DNA of 64,000 nucleotides. Source: Streptomyces sp. ISL-96. GTDB lineage: Bacteria; Actinomycetota; Actinomycetes; Streptomycetales; Streptomycetaceae. Location: assembly GCF_018614035.1 (NCBI RefSeq), contig NZ_JAGGPA010000001.1, positions 186,001 through 250,000 of the forward strand, in the 5' to 3' direction. Positions 1-9,039 of this stretch are shown piece by piece (positions within the stretch are counted from its first letter, which is position 1; each line of letters starts with the position of its first letter). The translations under genes were made by a program, and so were the position numbers. The notes beneath the pieces were generated by a model, which saw only the letters and a program-made list of their open reading frames with translations, searched no databases and was not told where the DNA came from.

Positions 1-428
1 TCACCGTCGTTCTTACGGTCCGTCGGCCGGGCGGGGCCGCGGGTCCAGCGGCCCTCCTGGCCCTGTACGGCCGAGCGGTAGGCGGCGAGCAGTTCGTTGC
101 CGGCGGCGGCCAGGTGGTCGAAGACCTCCGGGTTGCGCTCTATGACCGGCTCGACGGCGGACTTCGCCTGGTTGATCAGCTGGCTGACCGTGCCCTGCGC
201 GGCCATGCCGGGCAGGGCCGACTGGAGCGAGGTGACCTTGTCGGCGACGGCGTCGAGAAGCTTGCGCAGCTCCTCGGCCGCGGAACCGGGCTGCGCCCCG
301 CCGCTGCCGCTCTCGGCGCGACGGCGTGCCTTCTCGGCGGCGAGGTCCTCGGCGCATGCCTTCGCCCACGCGTCGGCGTCGGGGGCCTCGGCGGGCTCGG
401 GCGAGGGGCCCTCGGTGACATCGCTCAT
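1..428 (-). CDS. DUF5304-type protein (C-terminus cut by window edge)
   Basis: Small, charged, soluble protein of unknown function, begun by an ATG at 428 with an AGGAG-type ribosome site upstream; at least 142 residues lie in the window and the frame is still open at base 1. It contains an acidic N-terminus, an Ala/Glu/Arg-rich segment that is probably helical, and a central region reading AAEELRKLLDAVADKVTSLQ. No signal peptide or membrane helix is visible. It resembles the conserved Streptomyces DUF5304 family found downstream of an ArsA-like ATPase. It lies 82 bp after that gene on the same strand, so co-transcription is plausible. No enzymatic motif is seen. Confidence 0.75.
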   Translation of the reverse strand, partial: MSDVTEGPSPEPAEAPDADAWAKACAEDLAAEKARRRAESGSGGAQPGSAAEELRKLLDAVADKVTSLQSALPGMAAQGTVSQLINQAKSAVEPVIERNPEVFDHLAAAGNELLAAYRSAVQGQEGRWTRGPARPTDRKNDG

Positions 429-510
429 GGCGGACTCCTGCGGCAGGACGGCGGTTCGTACGGCACGTACGCCTCGTACCACCGACGTTACCCGAACGGC
501 GGCACGCGGT

Positions 511-1722
511 TCACTTGCTCTGCGGCCACAGCTGCGGGTCCGGCGTGAACCGCACCTTCAGTACGCCGCCCGTCAGGCCCGCGCCCGAGACGTCGCAGCG
601 GCGCAGGGCGGACGGCAGGGTCAGGATGCGGCGGAACCCACCCGCGTCGAGTACGAGTTCGTCGCCGCGGCGGACCAGGCCGAGCTCCTCCTTCACGGCG
701 CCGGGAAGCGGCAGGTGCCACACGAGTACGCCGTCCTCCGCGAGCCGGTCCTCCACGGGCCAGGGGTCCGCCGCGTCCTCGCTCACCGGCTCCACCGCCA
801 GGGCCCCGTCGGCGGCCAGCGTGTCGAGGTCGTCGAGGCCGCGCGGATCGCCGCCGAGGTGGCGCACCTCGCGGACCGGCGCCACGGGCGGCCACTCGCC
901 GTGCCACTCGGCCAGGCACTTGTGCTGCTGGGCGGCGAGCGTCGCGAGCCAGGTGTCCGGGGAGTCCTGCGGCAGGGTCCGGTTCGCGGTGACCGTATCG
1001 ACGCGCAGGCCGAAGAGGGCCAGTCCGGTGCGGGCGGTGCGCAGCGCGTCGGCTCCGGCGGGTCCGGGCTCGGCGACCAGCCGTACGGTCGTGCCGGGGC
1101 CCGCGAGCAGAGCCTCGACGGCGGCCAGCTCCCCGTCCCAGCGGGCGGCCGTCTCGTACAGCCACTGTGCGGGCATCGGGACGCCCGCGAGCTGGGCGAG
1201 CATGGGCCGCAGCGCACGGGCCGCCTGGCGCTCGGGCGGCAGCAGCCGGCGCAGGTAGCGGCGCAGCTGCTCGGGGAGCGCGAGGGCGGCAAGGGCGGCG
1301 TGCAGCGGCGGAAGATCGACGACCACGAGGTCGTACGCCCCGGAACCACCATCAGCGCCCTCGCCGCACGCGCGCAGTGCGCGGAGCAGTGCGAATTGTT
1401 CGCTGCCCGGGAGTTCGGTCAGTTCCTCGACGGCCAGGCGGTTGGCGCCGAGCAGGTCGAGTACGGAGCCGGCCCGCTCCTGGAGGGCGAGGAGTTCGGC
1501 GCGGAAGTGGACGCCGGAGTCGACCCGCGCGGCCCACAGGCCCGGCGCGGCCTCGGCCGGTGCGGAGCCGGTGGTTATACCCAGGGCCGCGCCCAGGGTG
1601 TCGACCGGATCGGTGGACAGGACCAGAACGCGATGCCCGCCCCGCGCGGCCGCCAGGGCGGTCGCAGCGGCGACGGTGGTGCGGCCCGCGCCGCCGGGGC
1701 CGGTGACGAGGACCGTACGCAT
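511..1722 (-). CDS. ArsA/GET3-family P-loop ATPase with altered Walker A
   Basis: 403-residue soluble protein of the ArsA/Get3 branch of SIMIBI NTPases. The P-loop is at residues 8-16, GPGGAGRTT, followed by the switch-like segment VLVLSTDPVDTLGAALG. Both lysines of the canonical GKGGxGKT loop are replaced (K to P and K to R), so ATP hydrolysis may be weak or absent. The C-terminus carries a compact beta-rich region typical of the actinobacterial members. It follows the SRPBCC gene with a 7-bp gap, and M. tuberculosis has the same pair (Rv2184c-Rv2185c), so the two are likely translationally linked. The substrate is unknown; arsenite transport is unlikely because no ArsB partner is nearby. 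Confidence 0.85.
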   Translation of the reverse strand: MRTVLVTGPGGAGRTTVAAATALAAARGGHRVLVLSTDPVDTLGAALGITTGSAPAEAAPGLWAARVDSGVHFRAELLALQERAGSVLDLLGANRLAVEELTELPGSEQFALLRALRACGEGADGGSGAYDLVVVDLPPLHAALAALALPEQLRRYLRRLLPPERQAARALRPMLAQLAGVPMPAQWLYETAARWDGELAAVEALLAGPGTTVRLVAEPGPAGADALRTARTGLALFGLRVDTVTANRTLPQDSPDTWLATLAAQQHKCLAEWHGEWPPVAPVREVRHLGGDPRGLDDLDTLAADGALAVEPVSEDAADPWPVEDRLAEDGVLVWHLPLPGAVKEELGLVRRGDELVLDAGGFRRILTLPSALRRCDVSGAGLTGGVLKVRFTPDPQLWPQSK

Positions 1723-1729
1723 CAGGACA

Positions 1730-2197
1730 TCAGGCCTTCGGCCGGCTCGGGTTGCTCGGGTTGCTCTCTACGCGCTTCTTCAGGCCGGCCAGAGCGCGGT
1801 CGATGATGACCTTCTCGGCCTTGCGCTTGATCATGCCGAGCATCGGGATCTTGACGTCGACGGTCAGCTGGTAGGTGACCTCGGTACGGTCGCCGCCGCC
1901 CACCGCCGCGAGGCTGTACGAGCCGTCGAGGGCCCGCAGCATCTGCGACTTGACCAGCGTCCAGCTGACCTTGTCGTCGCCGGTCCAGGTGTACGCGAGG
2001 GTGTGGTCGTCCTTGATCGCGCCGGCGTCCAGCAGCAGGCGTACCTGCTCGGCGCGGCCCTTGGCGTCGGTGGCCAGGACCTCGGCCTCCTTCACCTCGC
2101 CGGTCCACTCCGGGTAGCGAGCGAAGTCGGCGATCACGCCCATCACGTCGGCCGGTGCCGCCTCGATCGTGATGCTCGAGCTGGTGTGTTCCGCCAT
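1730..2197 (-). CDS. SRPBCC (START-like) family protein
   Basis: 155-residue single-domain protein of the SRPBCC/polyketide cyclase-like fold, which binds hydrophobic ligands in a deep cavity. The N-terminal SSSITIEAAPADVMGVIADF and the following FARYPEWTGEVKEAEVL are the classic opening of the family, and the C-terminal long helix is lysine and arginine rich (LAGLKKRVESN). No signal peptide. It is the first gene of a leftward cluster with the ArsA-like ATPase and DUF5304 protein, and corresponds by sequence and position to M. tuberculosis Rv2185c (TB16.3). A role in lipid or polyketide handling is an inference from the fold only. Confidence 0.85.
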   Translation of the reverse strand: MAEHTSSSITIEAAPADVMGVIADFARYPEWTGEVKEAEVLATDAKGRAEQVRLLLDAGAIKDDHTLAYTWTGDDKVSWTLVKSQMLRALDGSYSLAAVGGGDRTEVTYQLTVDVKIPMLGMIKRKAEKVIIDRALAGLKKRVESNPSNPSRPKA

Positions 2198-2290
2198 CGC
2201 TGTGGCTCCTCCAGTGCGGTTCCGGTCAGGGGGCCCGTATCTCGGGGGACACGTCCGCGTGAAGGCTACCGCGACCGTCCGGGCCGCCCG

Positions 2291-3052
2291 TCACCACTCC
2301 AGCACCCACGGGCGGCCGGACGAGGCGAAGTGACCGACGTTCACGCATTCCGTGGCGCCGACGCGCATCCGCCGGGCCTGCGGCTGGTGGACGTGCCCGA
2401 AGAGCGCGTACTTGGGGCGGGTACGCCGGATCGCCTCCAGCAGCGCCCGGCTGCCGCGCTCGAACCGGCGGGCGACGGTGTCGTACACGAGCTCGGGGAC
2501 CTCGGGCGGGATGTGCGAGCAGAGCACGTCGACCTCGCCCAGCGCCTCGACCTTGGCGGCGTACTCCTCGTCGTCGATCTCGTAGGGCGTACGCATCGCG
2601 GTCCTGAGCCCGCCGCCGACGAAGCCGAAGACGCGGCCGCCGATCTCGACGCGCTCGCCGTCGAGGACGGTGGTGCCCGGCCGGGCGTACTCGGGCCACA
2701 GCGGCGGCATGTCGACGTTGCCGTACGTCGCGTACGTCGGCGTCGGGAACGCCGCGAAGAGTTCGGCGTACTGCTTGCGCACCGCCGCCTCGGTGGCGGC
2801 CGCCCGGTCGACGCCCGCCCACAGCCTGCGGCCGAGCTCCCTGGCCTCCTCGAAGCGGCGGGCGGTGCGCAGTTCGACGATCAGGTCGGCGTTCTCGGTG
2901 CCGAAGAGTTCGGGGAAGATGCCGCGCGAGTGATCCGCGTAGTCGAGGAAGAGCACCAGGTCACCGAGGCAGACGAGCGCGTCCGCGCCGTCCCCCGCCC
3001 TGGCCAGATCCTTGGCGTTCCCGTGTACGTCGCTGACCACATGCACTCGCAT
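2291..3052 (-). CDS. Calcineurin-like metallophosphoesterase
   Basis: 253-residue phosphoesterase of the calcineurin-like superfamily. Metal-binding motifs are in order: SDVHGN near residue 7, LGDLV near 29, GNVD near 112, a CSHIPPEV segment, and GHVHQPQ near 218. The ATG at 3052 places VHVVSDVHGN at the N-terminus, as in the family; longer in-frame starts add only a non-conserved tail. A TAGGGT hexamer lies 7 nt before that ATG, so the mRNA is probably leaderless. The gene diverges from the acyl-CoA synthetase gene. Substrate unknown; such enzymes act on nucleotides, diesters or phosphoproteins. Confidence 0.88.
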   Translation of the reverse strand: MRVHVVSDVHGNAKDLARAGDGADALVCLGDLVLFLDYADHSRGIFPELFGTENADLIVELRTARRFEEARELGRRLWAGVDRAAATEAAVRKQYAELFAAFPTPTYATYGNVDMPPLWPEYARPGTTVLDGERVEIGGRVFGFVGGGLRTAMRTPYEIDDEEYAAKVEALGEVDVLCSHIPPEVPELVYDTVARRFERGSRALLEAIRRTRPKYALFGHVHQPQARRMRVGATECVNVGHFASSGRPWVLEW

Positions 3053-3338
3053 GACGATCACCCTAGGACGCCCGGGTCCCGCCTGGGTAGAGGGGGCCGG
3101 ACCTGCGGTTACTTCCGGGTCCCGGCATGGTTGGACTAGTCTGCCGGGAGCATCGCCACGGCGTGTGACGCAGCGAACATCTGGCCGGAACCCCCTATCG
3201 GGAACCGAGTACTGGTGGGTAACGTCCGGGCAGTCCAGCAGTTCAACGTGCTCACCCCACATGAGCACCTGCCCGGTCTTGGACCGCAGCCGACGCGCAC
3301 ACTGACGTGGCGCCGGCGCCCGATGAGGAGCAGCAGTC

Positions 3339-5135
3339 TTGCGCGAGTTCAGCCTTCCGGCCCTGTACGAGGTCCCCTCGGACGGCAACCTGACAGATCT
3401 CATCCGCCGCAACGCCACTCAGCATCCCGATGTGGCGGTCATGAGCCGCAAGGTCGCGGGCGCCTGGACGGATGTCACCGCCACCGAGTTCCTCGCCGAG
3501 GTCCGCGCCGCCGCCAAAGGCCTGATCGCAGCCGGCGTCCAGCCGGGCGACCGGGTCGCCCTGATGTCCCGTACCCGCTACGAGTGGGTGCAGATGGACT
3601 TCGCGATCTGGAGCGCAGGCGCGGTCACCGTGCCGGTGTACGAGACCAGCTCCGCCGAGCAGGTGCAGTGGATCCTGGGTGATTCCGGCGCGGTCGCCGT
3701 GATCGTCGAGAGTGAGGCACACGCCTTGGCCGTCGAGTCCGTACGCGACCGGCTGCCCGATCTGAAGCACGTCTGGCAGTTCGACCAGGGAGCGGTGGAG
3801 CAACTGCGCACCTCGGGCGCCGAGGTCACGGACGAGACGGTCGACGAGCGCAGCACGAGCGCCAAGGCCGACGACCCGGCGACGATCGTCTACACCTCCG
3901 GCACGACCGGCCGTCCCAAGGGCTGCATGCTGACGCACCGCAGCTTCTTCGCGGAGTGCGGCAATGTCGTCGAGCGCCTGAAGCCGCTGTTCCGTACGGG
4001 CGAGTGCTCGGTGCTGCTCTTCCTGCCGGCCGCGCATGTCTTCGGCCGGCTGGTCGAGGTGGCGTCGGTCATGGCGCCGATCAAGCTCGGCTGCGTACCG
4101 GACATCAAGAACCTCACCGACGAGCTCGCCGCCTTCCGGCCGACGCTCATCCTGGGTGTGCCGCGCGTCTTCGAGAAGGTCTACAACTCGGCGCGCGCCA
4201 AGGCGCAGGCGGACGGCAAGGGCAAGATCTTCGACAAGGCCGCGGACACCGCGATCGCCTACAGCCGCGCGATCGGCACCCCGCAGGGCGCGTCCCTCGG
4301 CCTGAAGCTCAAGCACAAGGTCTTCGACAAGCTGGTCTACAGCAAGCTGCGCGCGGTGCTCGGCGGCCGCGGCGAGTACGCGATCTCCGGCGGCGCCCCG
4401 CTGGGCGAGCGCCTGGGCCACTTCTTCCGGGGCATCGGCTTCACGGTGCTTGAGGGTTACGGCCTGACCGAGTCGTGCGCCGCGACCGCGTTCAACCCGT
4501 GGGACCGGCAGAAGATCGGTACGGTCGGCCAGCCGCTGCCCGGGTCGGTCGTACGGATCGCGGACGACGGTGAGGTGCTGCTGCACGGCGAGCACCTCTT
4601 CTCGGGGTACTGGAACAACGAGGAGGCCACCGCCGACGCCCTGACCGACGGCTGGTTCCACACCGGTGACATCGGCACGCTCGACGAGGACGGCTACCTC
4701 GCCATCACCGGCCGCAAGAAGGAGATCATCGTCACGGCGGGCGGCAAGAACGTCGCTCCCGCTGTGATCGAGGACCGTATCCGGGCGAACGCGCTGGTCG
4801 CGGAGTGCATGGTGGTCGGCGACGGGCGGCCGTTCGTCGGCGCGCTGGTCACCCTCGACGAGGAATTCCTGGGCCGCTGGGCCGCCGAGAACGGCAAGCC
4901 GGCCGGCTCGACGGCGGCGTCGCTGCGCGACGACGCGGAGTTGCTGGCGGTCGTCCAGCAGGCGGTGAACGACGGCAACTCGGCGGTGTCGAAGGCCGAG
5001 TCGGTGCGGAAGTTCCGGGTGCTGCCGGCCCAGTTCACCGAAGAGGCCGGTCACATCACGCCCTCGCTGAAGCTGAAGCGCAATGTGGTGGCGAAGGACT
5101 TCGCCGACGAGATCGAGGCGATCTACCAGGGCTGA
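3339..5135 (+). CDS. fadD15: Long-chain fatty acid--CoA ligase (FadD15 type)
   Basis: 598-residue acyl-CoA synthetase of the ANL adenylating superfamily, which activates long-chain fatty acids to acyl-CoA via an acyl-adenylate. The P-loop-like motif IVYTSGTTGRPKG lies at about residues 187-199, the gate region GYGLTESCA near 375, and the GWFHTGDIGTLDEDGYLAITGR hinge near 440, followed by the C-terminal subdomain with GGKNVAPAVIED. The start is a TTG at 3339 preceded by GAGGAG. The order fadD15-pimB' matches M. tuberculosis Rv2187-Rv2188c. A strong terminator follows the stop. Confidence 0.93.
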   Translation: MREFSLPALYEVPSDGNLTDLIRRNATQHPDVAVMSRKVAGAWTDVTATEFLAEVRAAAKGLIAAGVQPGDRVALMSRTRYEWVQMDFAIWSAGAVTVPVYETSSAEQVQWILGDSGAVAVIVESEAHALAVESVRDRLPDLKHVWQFDQGAVEQLRTSGAEVTDETVDERSTSAKADDPATIVYTSGTTGRPKGCMLTHRSFFAECGNVVERLKPLFRTGECSVLLFLPAAHVFGRLVEVASVMAPIKLGCVPDIKNLTDELAAFRPTLILGVPRVFEKVYNSARAKAQADGKGKIFDKAADTAIAYSRAIGTPQGASLGLKLKHKVFDKLVYSKLRAVLGGRGEYAISGGAPLGERLGHFFRGIGFTVLEGYGLTESCAATAFNPWDRQKIGTVGQPLPGSVVRIADDGEVLLHGEHLFSGYWNNEEATADALTDGWFHTGDIGTLDEDGYLAITGRKKEIIVTAGGKNVAPAVIEDRIRANALVAECMVVGDGRPFVGALVTLDEEFLGRWAAENGKPAGSTAASLRDDAELLAVVQQAVNDGNSAVSKAESVRKFRVLPAQFTEEAGHITPSLKLKRNVVAKDFADEIEAIYQG

Positions 5136-5151
5136 CCGGCCCGGCATGTAC

Positions 5152-5195
5152 GCGGCGCGGCCCCCCGGACGGATCCGGGGGGCCGCGCCGCTTTT
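5152..5195 (+). terminator. Strong bidirectional terminator
   Basis: A perfect 18-bp stem (5152-5169 with 5174-5191), a 4-nt loop, then TTTT on the plus strand. It separates the convergent fadD15-like and GT4 genes and can serve both. Confidence 0.9.
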
Positions 5196-5225
5196 ACTAC
5201 GGCTGCTACGGGACCGGCCCTGGCC

Positions 5226-6380
5226 TCAGAGCAGCGTCTTGAGCTTCTCCGCGAGCAGATCCCAGCGCCACTTCTCCTCGACCCACTCCCGGCCCCGCTC
5301 ACCCATCCGGCGCCGCAGCTCCGGATCCTGGAGCAGTGCGACGATCCGGTCGGCGGACTCGTCGGCCGCGACGGCCGCGGGGCCGCCGCGCACCACCCAC
5401 CCGGTCTCCCCGTCGAGTACGGCGTCGGGCGCCCCGCCCGAGTCGCCCGCCACCACTGGCAGCCCGGTCGCGGACGCCTCCAGGTAGACGATGCCGAGCC
5501 CTTCGACGTCGAGCCCGCCCCGGCGCGTACGGCACGGCATGGCGAAGACGTCGCCCGCGCCGAAGTGCGCCGGCAGGTGGTCCCAGGGCACGGGCCCGGT
5601 GAAGCGCACCGAGTCCGTGACGCCGGTCTCGGCGGCCAGCTTCTTCAGCTCCTTGGCGTACGGTCCGCCGCCCACGACGAGCAGCACCGCGTCCGGCACC
5701 TCGCGCAGGATGCGGGGCATCGCCAGGATCAGCGTGTCCTGCCCCTTGCGGGGCACCAGGCGGGACACACAGACCACCACGGGCCGGCCGGCGAGCCCGA
5801 GCCGCTCGCGGACCTCGTCGCCGCCGGAGCCGGGGTGGAACGTCTTCTCGTTGACGCCGGGCGGCAGCTGCACCATGCGCGCGGCGGCCTCCGGCGTGAG
5901 CGCGGCGGCGATCCGCGAGCGCGTGTACTCACCGAGATAGGTGATCGTGTCCGTACCCTCGCCGATCCTGCGCAGCAGCTGCCGGGCGGCGGGCAGCTGG
6001 GCCCAGCCCGCCTCGTGGCCGTGCGTGGTGGCGACGATCCGCCGCGCGCCCGCCTTGCGCAGGGCGGGCGCCATCAGGGCGAGCGGGGCGGCCGCCCCGA
6101 ACCACACCGACGTACAGCCGTGCTCACGCAGCAGCCCGGCGGCCTGGCGGGTGACGCGCGGCGTCGGCAGCAGCATCGTCGTCCGGTCGCGTACGACGGT
6201 GAACGGCTGCTCGGCGTCGAAGGCGGCGGTGGCCTTCGCGCTCTCGGCGCCGCGCTTCCAGGTGGAGGCGTAGACGACGAGCTGCTCGGGGTCCAGGCGC
6301 AGCGCCATATTGTACAGAAACGCCTGGATGCCGCCGGGACGGGGCGGAAAGTCATTGGTCACGATCAGGGTCTTGTGCAT
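5226..6380 (-). CDS. pimB: GT4 glycosyltransferase, PimB'-like mannosyltransferase
   Basis: 384-residue GT-B fold retaining glycosyltransferase. The N-terminus MHKTLIVTNDFPPRPGGIQ is the hallmark of PimB', which adds the second mannose to phosphatidyl-myo-inositol mannoside at the cytoplasmic membrane face. The C-terminal domain has VCVSRLVPRKGQD and the donor-binding segment GLGIVYLEASATGLPVVAG with the EX7E glutamates. The ATG at 6380 is preceded at 8 nt by TACTGT, suggesting leaderless transcription. Position next to fadD15 matches M. tuberculosis Rv2188c. It diverges from the GT87 membrane gene, with 97 bp between the starts. Confidence 0.85.
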   Translation of the reverse strand: MHKTLIVTNDFPPRPGGIQAFLYNMALRLDPEQLVVYASTWKRGAESAKATAAFDAEQPFTVVRDRTTMLLPTPRVTRQAAGLLREHGCTSVWFGAAAPLALMAPALRKAGARRIVATTHGHEAGWAQLPAARQLLRRIGEGTDTITYLGEYTRSRIAAALTPEAAARMVQLPPGVNEKTFHPGSGGDEVRERLGLAGRPVVVCVSRLVPRKGQDTLILAMPRILREVPDAVLLVVGGGPYAKELKKLAAETGVTDSVRFTGPVPWDHLPAHFGAGDVFAMPCRTRRGGLDVEGLGIVYLEASATGLPVVAGDSGGAPDAVLDGETGWVVRGGPAAVAADESADRIVALLQDPELRRRMGERGREWVEEKWRWDLLAEKLKTLL

Positions 6381-6477
6381 CGCCGCAGACAGTACCGAAC
6401 GGCCCAGCTCCTTGGCTCGCACAGCCGGGCCCTGCATCATGTCTCCGGCGGCAATACGGGAAACATATGAGGTGGTC

Positions 6478-7728
6478 ATGACGGGCACAGGCAGCGCAAA
6501 GCCCATCGCGGTGTGGGTGCTCACCAGAAGCTTGCTGCTGCTGTGTGTCTTCAAGGTGATCAAGGTGCCGGGCCCGGACGTCACCAGTGACGTTTCGGTG
6601 ATCTATCAGGGCTGGTACGAGGTCCTGCGGACCGGCACCTTCCCGCTGGACGACATCACCTGGCAGTACCCGCCCGCGGCCGCGCTGGCCATCCTCTCCC
6701 CCGCCGTGCTGCCGTTCCTCGGCTACGCGACGGCCTTCTTCGTACTGGCGTGCCTGGCGGACGCCCTGGTCACCGGCCTGCTGCTGTACGCCGGGCAACG
6801 CCCCGGAAAGCGGCTCGCGGGCGCGTGGGTGTGGGTGGCCGGTGTGCCGCTGCTCGGCCCGACGGCGTATGCCAGATACGACGTGATGGTCACCGCGGTA
6901 GCCGTCGCCGCGCTGCTGGCGGGGGCGCGTCATCCGCGCGTCATGGGGGCGCTCGCGGGCTTCGGAGCGCTCCTGAAGGTGTGGCCCGTTCTCGTGCTCG
7001 TCGGCACGGTACGGGGGCGCGGGACCCGAGCCGCGTGGACGGCGGCGGCAGTGGCCGGGGCCGGCCTGGTGGTGCTGTTCTGCGCCACGATGCCGGGCGC
7101 GCTCGCCTTCCTCACCTTCCAGCGCGACCGGGGCACGGAGGTCGAGTCGCTCGGCGCGCTCGTCTTCCATGTCGCCCGGCACTTCGGCTGGGAGGGCGAG
7201 GTGCTGCTGAACTACGGCTCGGTGGAGTTCCTCGGCCCGTACGTCCCGATGGTCAGCACGGCCGCGATGGGGCTGACGGCCGTCGCCTTCGGCTGGCTGC
7301 TGCTGTGGCGGCTGCGGGCGGAGCGGTTCCGGGCGTCGACGCCGTGCGACGCGGCCTTCGCCGCCGTCCTGCTGTTCACGACGACCAGCCGGGTGATCAG
7401 CCCGCAGTATCTGCTGTGGCTGGTCGGCCTGGCCGCCGCCTGCCTGGTCTTCCGGGGCAGCCGGATGGACCGGCCCGCGCGGCTGGTCCTGGCGGCGACG
7501 GCGGTCACCCTGCTGGAGTTCCCGGTGTGGTTCTCGCACGTCGTGACGAGCGACCCGCTCGGCCTGCTGCTGCTCGTGGTGCGCAATGGGCTGCTGGTGG
7601 CCGCGACGCTGATGGCCTGCCGGCAGCTGTGGCAGGACACGGTGCCCGGCCCGCGCGACCCCGATGCGAACCCACTCCCGGCGCAGCGTGGCGAAGCCGC
7701 GGAGAAGCCGAAGCAACTGGCGTCGTAG
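6478..7728 (+). CDS. GT87 (DUF2029) polyprenol-linked mannosyltransferase-like membrane protein
   Basis: 416-residue multi-pass membrane protein with about ten hydrophobic segments, of the GT87/DUF2029 family of GT-C fold glycosyltransferases that use polyprenyl-phosphate sugars at the outer membrane face. The first loop holds GWYEVLRTGTFPLDDITWQYPPA, with the conserved Asp-Asp and WQYPP motif. The C-terminus is a short charged cytosolic tail. The ATG at 6478 follows GAGGTGG and gives an N-terminus that starts just before the first helix. It is divergent from the PimB'-like gene, consistent with a role in lipoglycan or lipid-linked sugar assembly; the acceptor is unknown. Confidence 0.83.
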   Translation: MTGTGSAKPIAVWVLTRSLLLLCVFKVIKVPGPDVTSDVSVIYQGWYEVLRTGTFPLDDITWQYPPAAALAILSPAVLPFLGYATAFFVLACLADALVTGLLLYAGQRPGKRLAGAWVWVAGVPLLGPTAYARYDVMVTAVAVAALLAGARHPRVMGALAGFGALLKVWPVLVLVGTVRGRGTRAAWTAAAVAGAGLVVLFCATMPGALAFLTFQRDRGTEVESLGALVFHVARHFGWEGEVLLNYGSVEFLGPYVPMVSTAAMGLTAVAFGWLLLWRLRAERFRASTPCDAAFAAVLLFTTTSRVISPQYLLWLVGLAAACLVFRGSRMDRPARLVLAATAVTLLEFPVWFSHVVTSDPLGLLLLVVRNGLLVAATLMACRQLWQDTVPGPRDPDANPLPAQRGEAAEKPKQLAS

Positions 7729-7771
7729 GGGCGCGGCCCGGATCGCCTGCGGCGGGCAGGGAAAAAGAAGC

Positions 7772-9004
7772 TCACGCCAGACGCTGGCGTACGTACTCGC
7801 GCCACCGCACCGTGAAATCCTCCGGCGTCGTGCCGAGCACCTCGCGCATCGCCTGCTCCACCGTGCCCCCGCCCACCGCACGGTAGAACGCCCGCAACCG
7901 CTCCTCCCCCCACTCCTCCGCGATCAGCGCACACGCCAGCCACCCGCCCTCGTACGCCCGCCCCAACGCGCCCGCGTCCCCTCCGAAGCCGAAGTCCTCG
8001 TCGGACGGCAGCGCTGCGGGCAAGTCACCCGCCCGTACGGCCCGTTCGAGCTCAGGCGCGGCCTGCGCAGCCGTGCGTCCCGTCCCCCGGTACGCCGCCC
8101 AGTCGGCGAAGCCCTCCGAGAGCCACAGCGGCGTGGCGGCCGAGGTGTGGGAGCGGGTGGCGACGTGCGTGGACTCGTGGGTGAGGACGACCTGCCGGCC
8201 GAATTCCCCCAGCACCGCGTACGCCTCCGGATTGACGACCACCCGGTCAGCCGGCGCCGCACCCGAACGGCCCCCGCCCGCCTCCCCCGTAGTGACGGCC
8301 GCGATGCCCCGGTACCCGGCCGCCGGAGAACCGAGCAGCGAGCCCATGCCGTCGAGCGACGTCGGCACCAGGATCACCAGCCGCCGCGCCCACCGGCCCG
8401 GCCAGGCCCGGTCCACCGCCGGCACCGCACGGTCGGCGGCGTCCGCTATGGCGCGCAGCCGCTTCTCGTCCTGGCCGGCGCCGAGGACCAGGCTGTGTGC
8501 GCCGCGTACGACCGTGACCCTGCCCTGCTCCCAGAGCTGACGCCCACCGCTCCGCTCCGGGCGCTCGGCGGCGACGTACCAGCGCCCGCCGCGTCGCGTC
8601 AGGTCCAGCCGCTCGGCGGCCTTCACGGGGGCCTCGTCGTACCCCTCGAACCGGTACCGCAGCTCGACCCGCGCGGTGGCGCGCCCCGTGCCCGTACGGT
8701 CGAGGCCGGTCAGCCGGTACTCCCAGGAGCGCAGCGGCACCTGCGCGAGGTTCGCGAACTCCGCGCGCTCGGCCGCCCGCAGTCGCGCCGCCGCCGGGTC
8801 GAGTTCCGCCAGGTACGCCGCCTCGTCGCGGTCGACGACGGCGGCCGCCCTGCGGTCCAGCGTCCGCTGGATGTCCCGGGCAGCGGTGTCCGCCGGCTTG
8901 CCGGGCGTCGTGCACGCCGAAGCGGACGCGGACATCAATAGCAGCGCGGCGAGACCGGGTCCCGCCCACCGCTTCCACCGAGTCCAGCGCCGCCGGCCTG
9001 CCAC
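7772..9004 (-). CDS. Secreted lipoprotein with gluzincin-type HExxH metallopeptidase domain
   Basis: About 410 residues. The N-terminus has basic residues, a hydrophobic core and SASAC, a probable lipobox. The C-terminal half contains LTHESTHVATRSH followed about 18 residues later by LSEGFADWAAY, which matches the HExxH plus distant Glu zinc site of M1-like gluzincins. The N-terminal half resembles an NTF2-like or stalk region (RDIQRTLDRRAAAVVDRDEAAYLAELD). The start is uncertain: a GTG at 9004 gives a plausible signal peptide. It follows the first C40 peptidase gene by 35 bp, so the two may be co-expressed cell-envelope proteins. Substrate unknown. Confidence 0.75.
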   Translation of the reverse strand: MAGRRRWTRWKRWAGPGLAALLLMSASASACTTPGKPADTAARDIQRTLDRRAAAVVDRDEAAYLAELDPAAARLRAAERAEFANLAQVPLRSWEYRLTGLDRTGTGRATARVELRYRFEGYDEAPVKAAERLDLTRRGGRWYVAAERPERSGGRQLWEQGRVTVVRGAHSLVLGAGQDEKRLRAIADAADRAVPAVDRAWPGRWARRLVILVPTSLDGMGSLLGSPAAGYRGIAAVTTGEAGGGRSGAAPADRVVVNPEAYAVLGEFGRQVVLTHESTHVATRSHTSAATPLWLSEGFADWAAYRGTGRTAAQAAPELERAVRAGDLPAALPSDEDFGFGGDAGALGRAYEGGWLACALIAEEWGEERLRAFYRAVGGGTVEQAMREVLGTTPEDFTVRWREYVRQRLA

Positions 9005-9039
9005 CCCGCCGATCGTACGGGCAAAGCGGCAGGCGCGGC

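Noticed and set aside
3252..5147. Long open frame (631 codons) antisense to the acyl-CoA synthetase gene
   Set aside because: It is a mirror of GC-rich codon bias. The protein is Arg/Asp/Gln-rich without any motif, while the other strand encodes a complete ANL enzyme.
6352..7881. 509-codon frame antisense to the GT87 gene
   Set aside because: Low-complexity Arg/Gln/His-rich translation with no motif; a shadow of the real gene.
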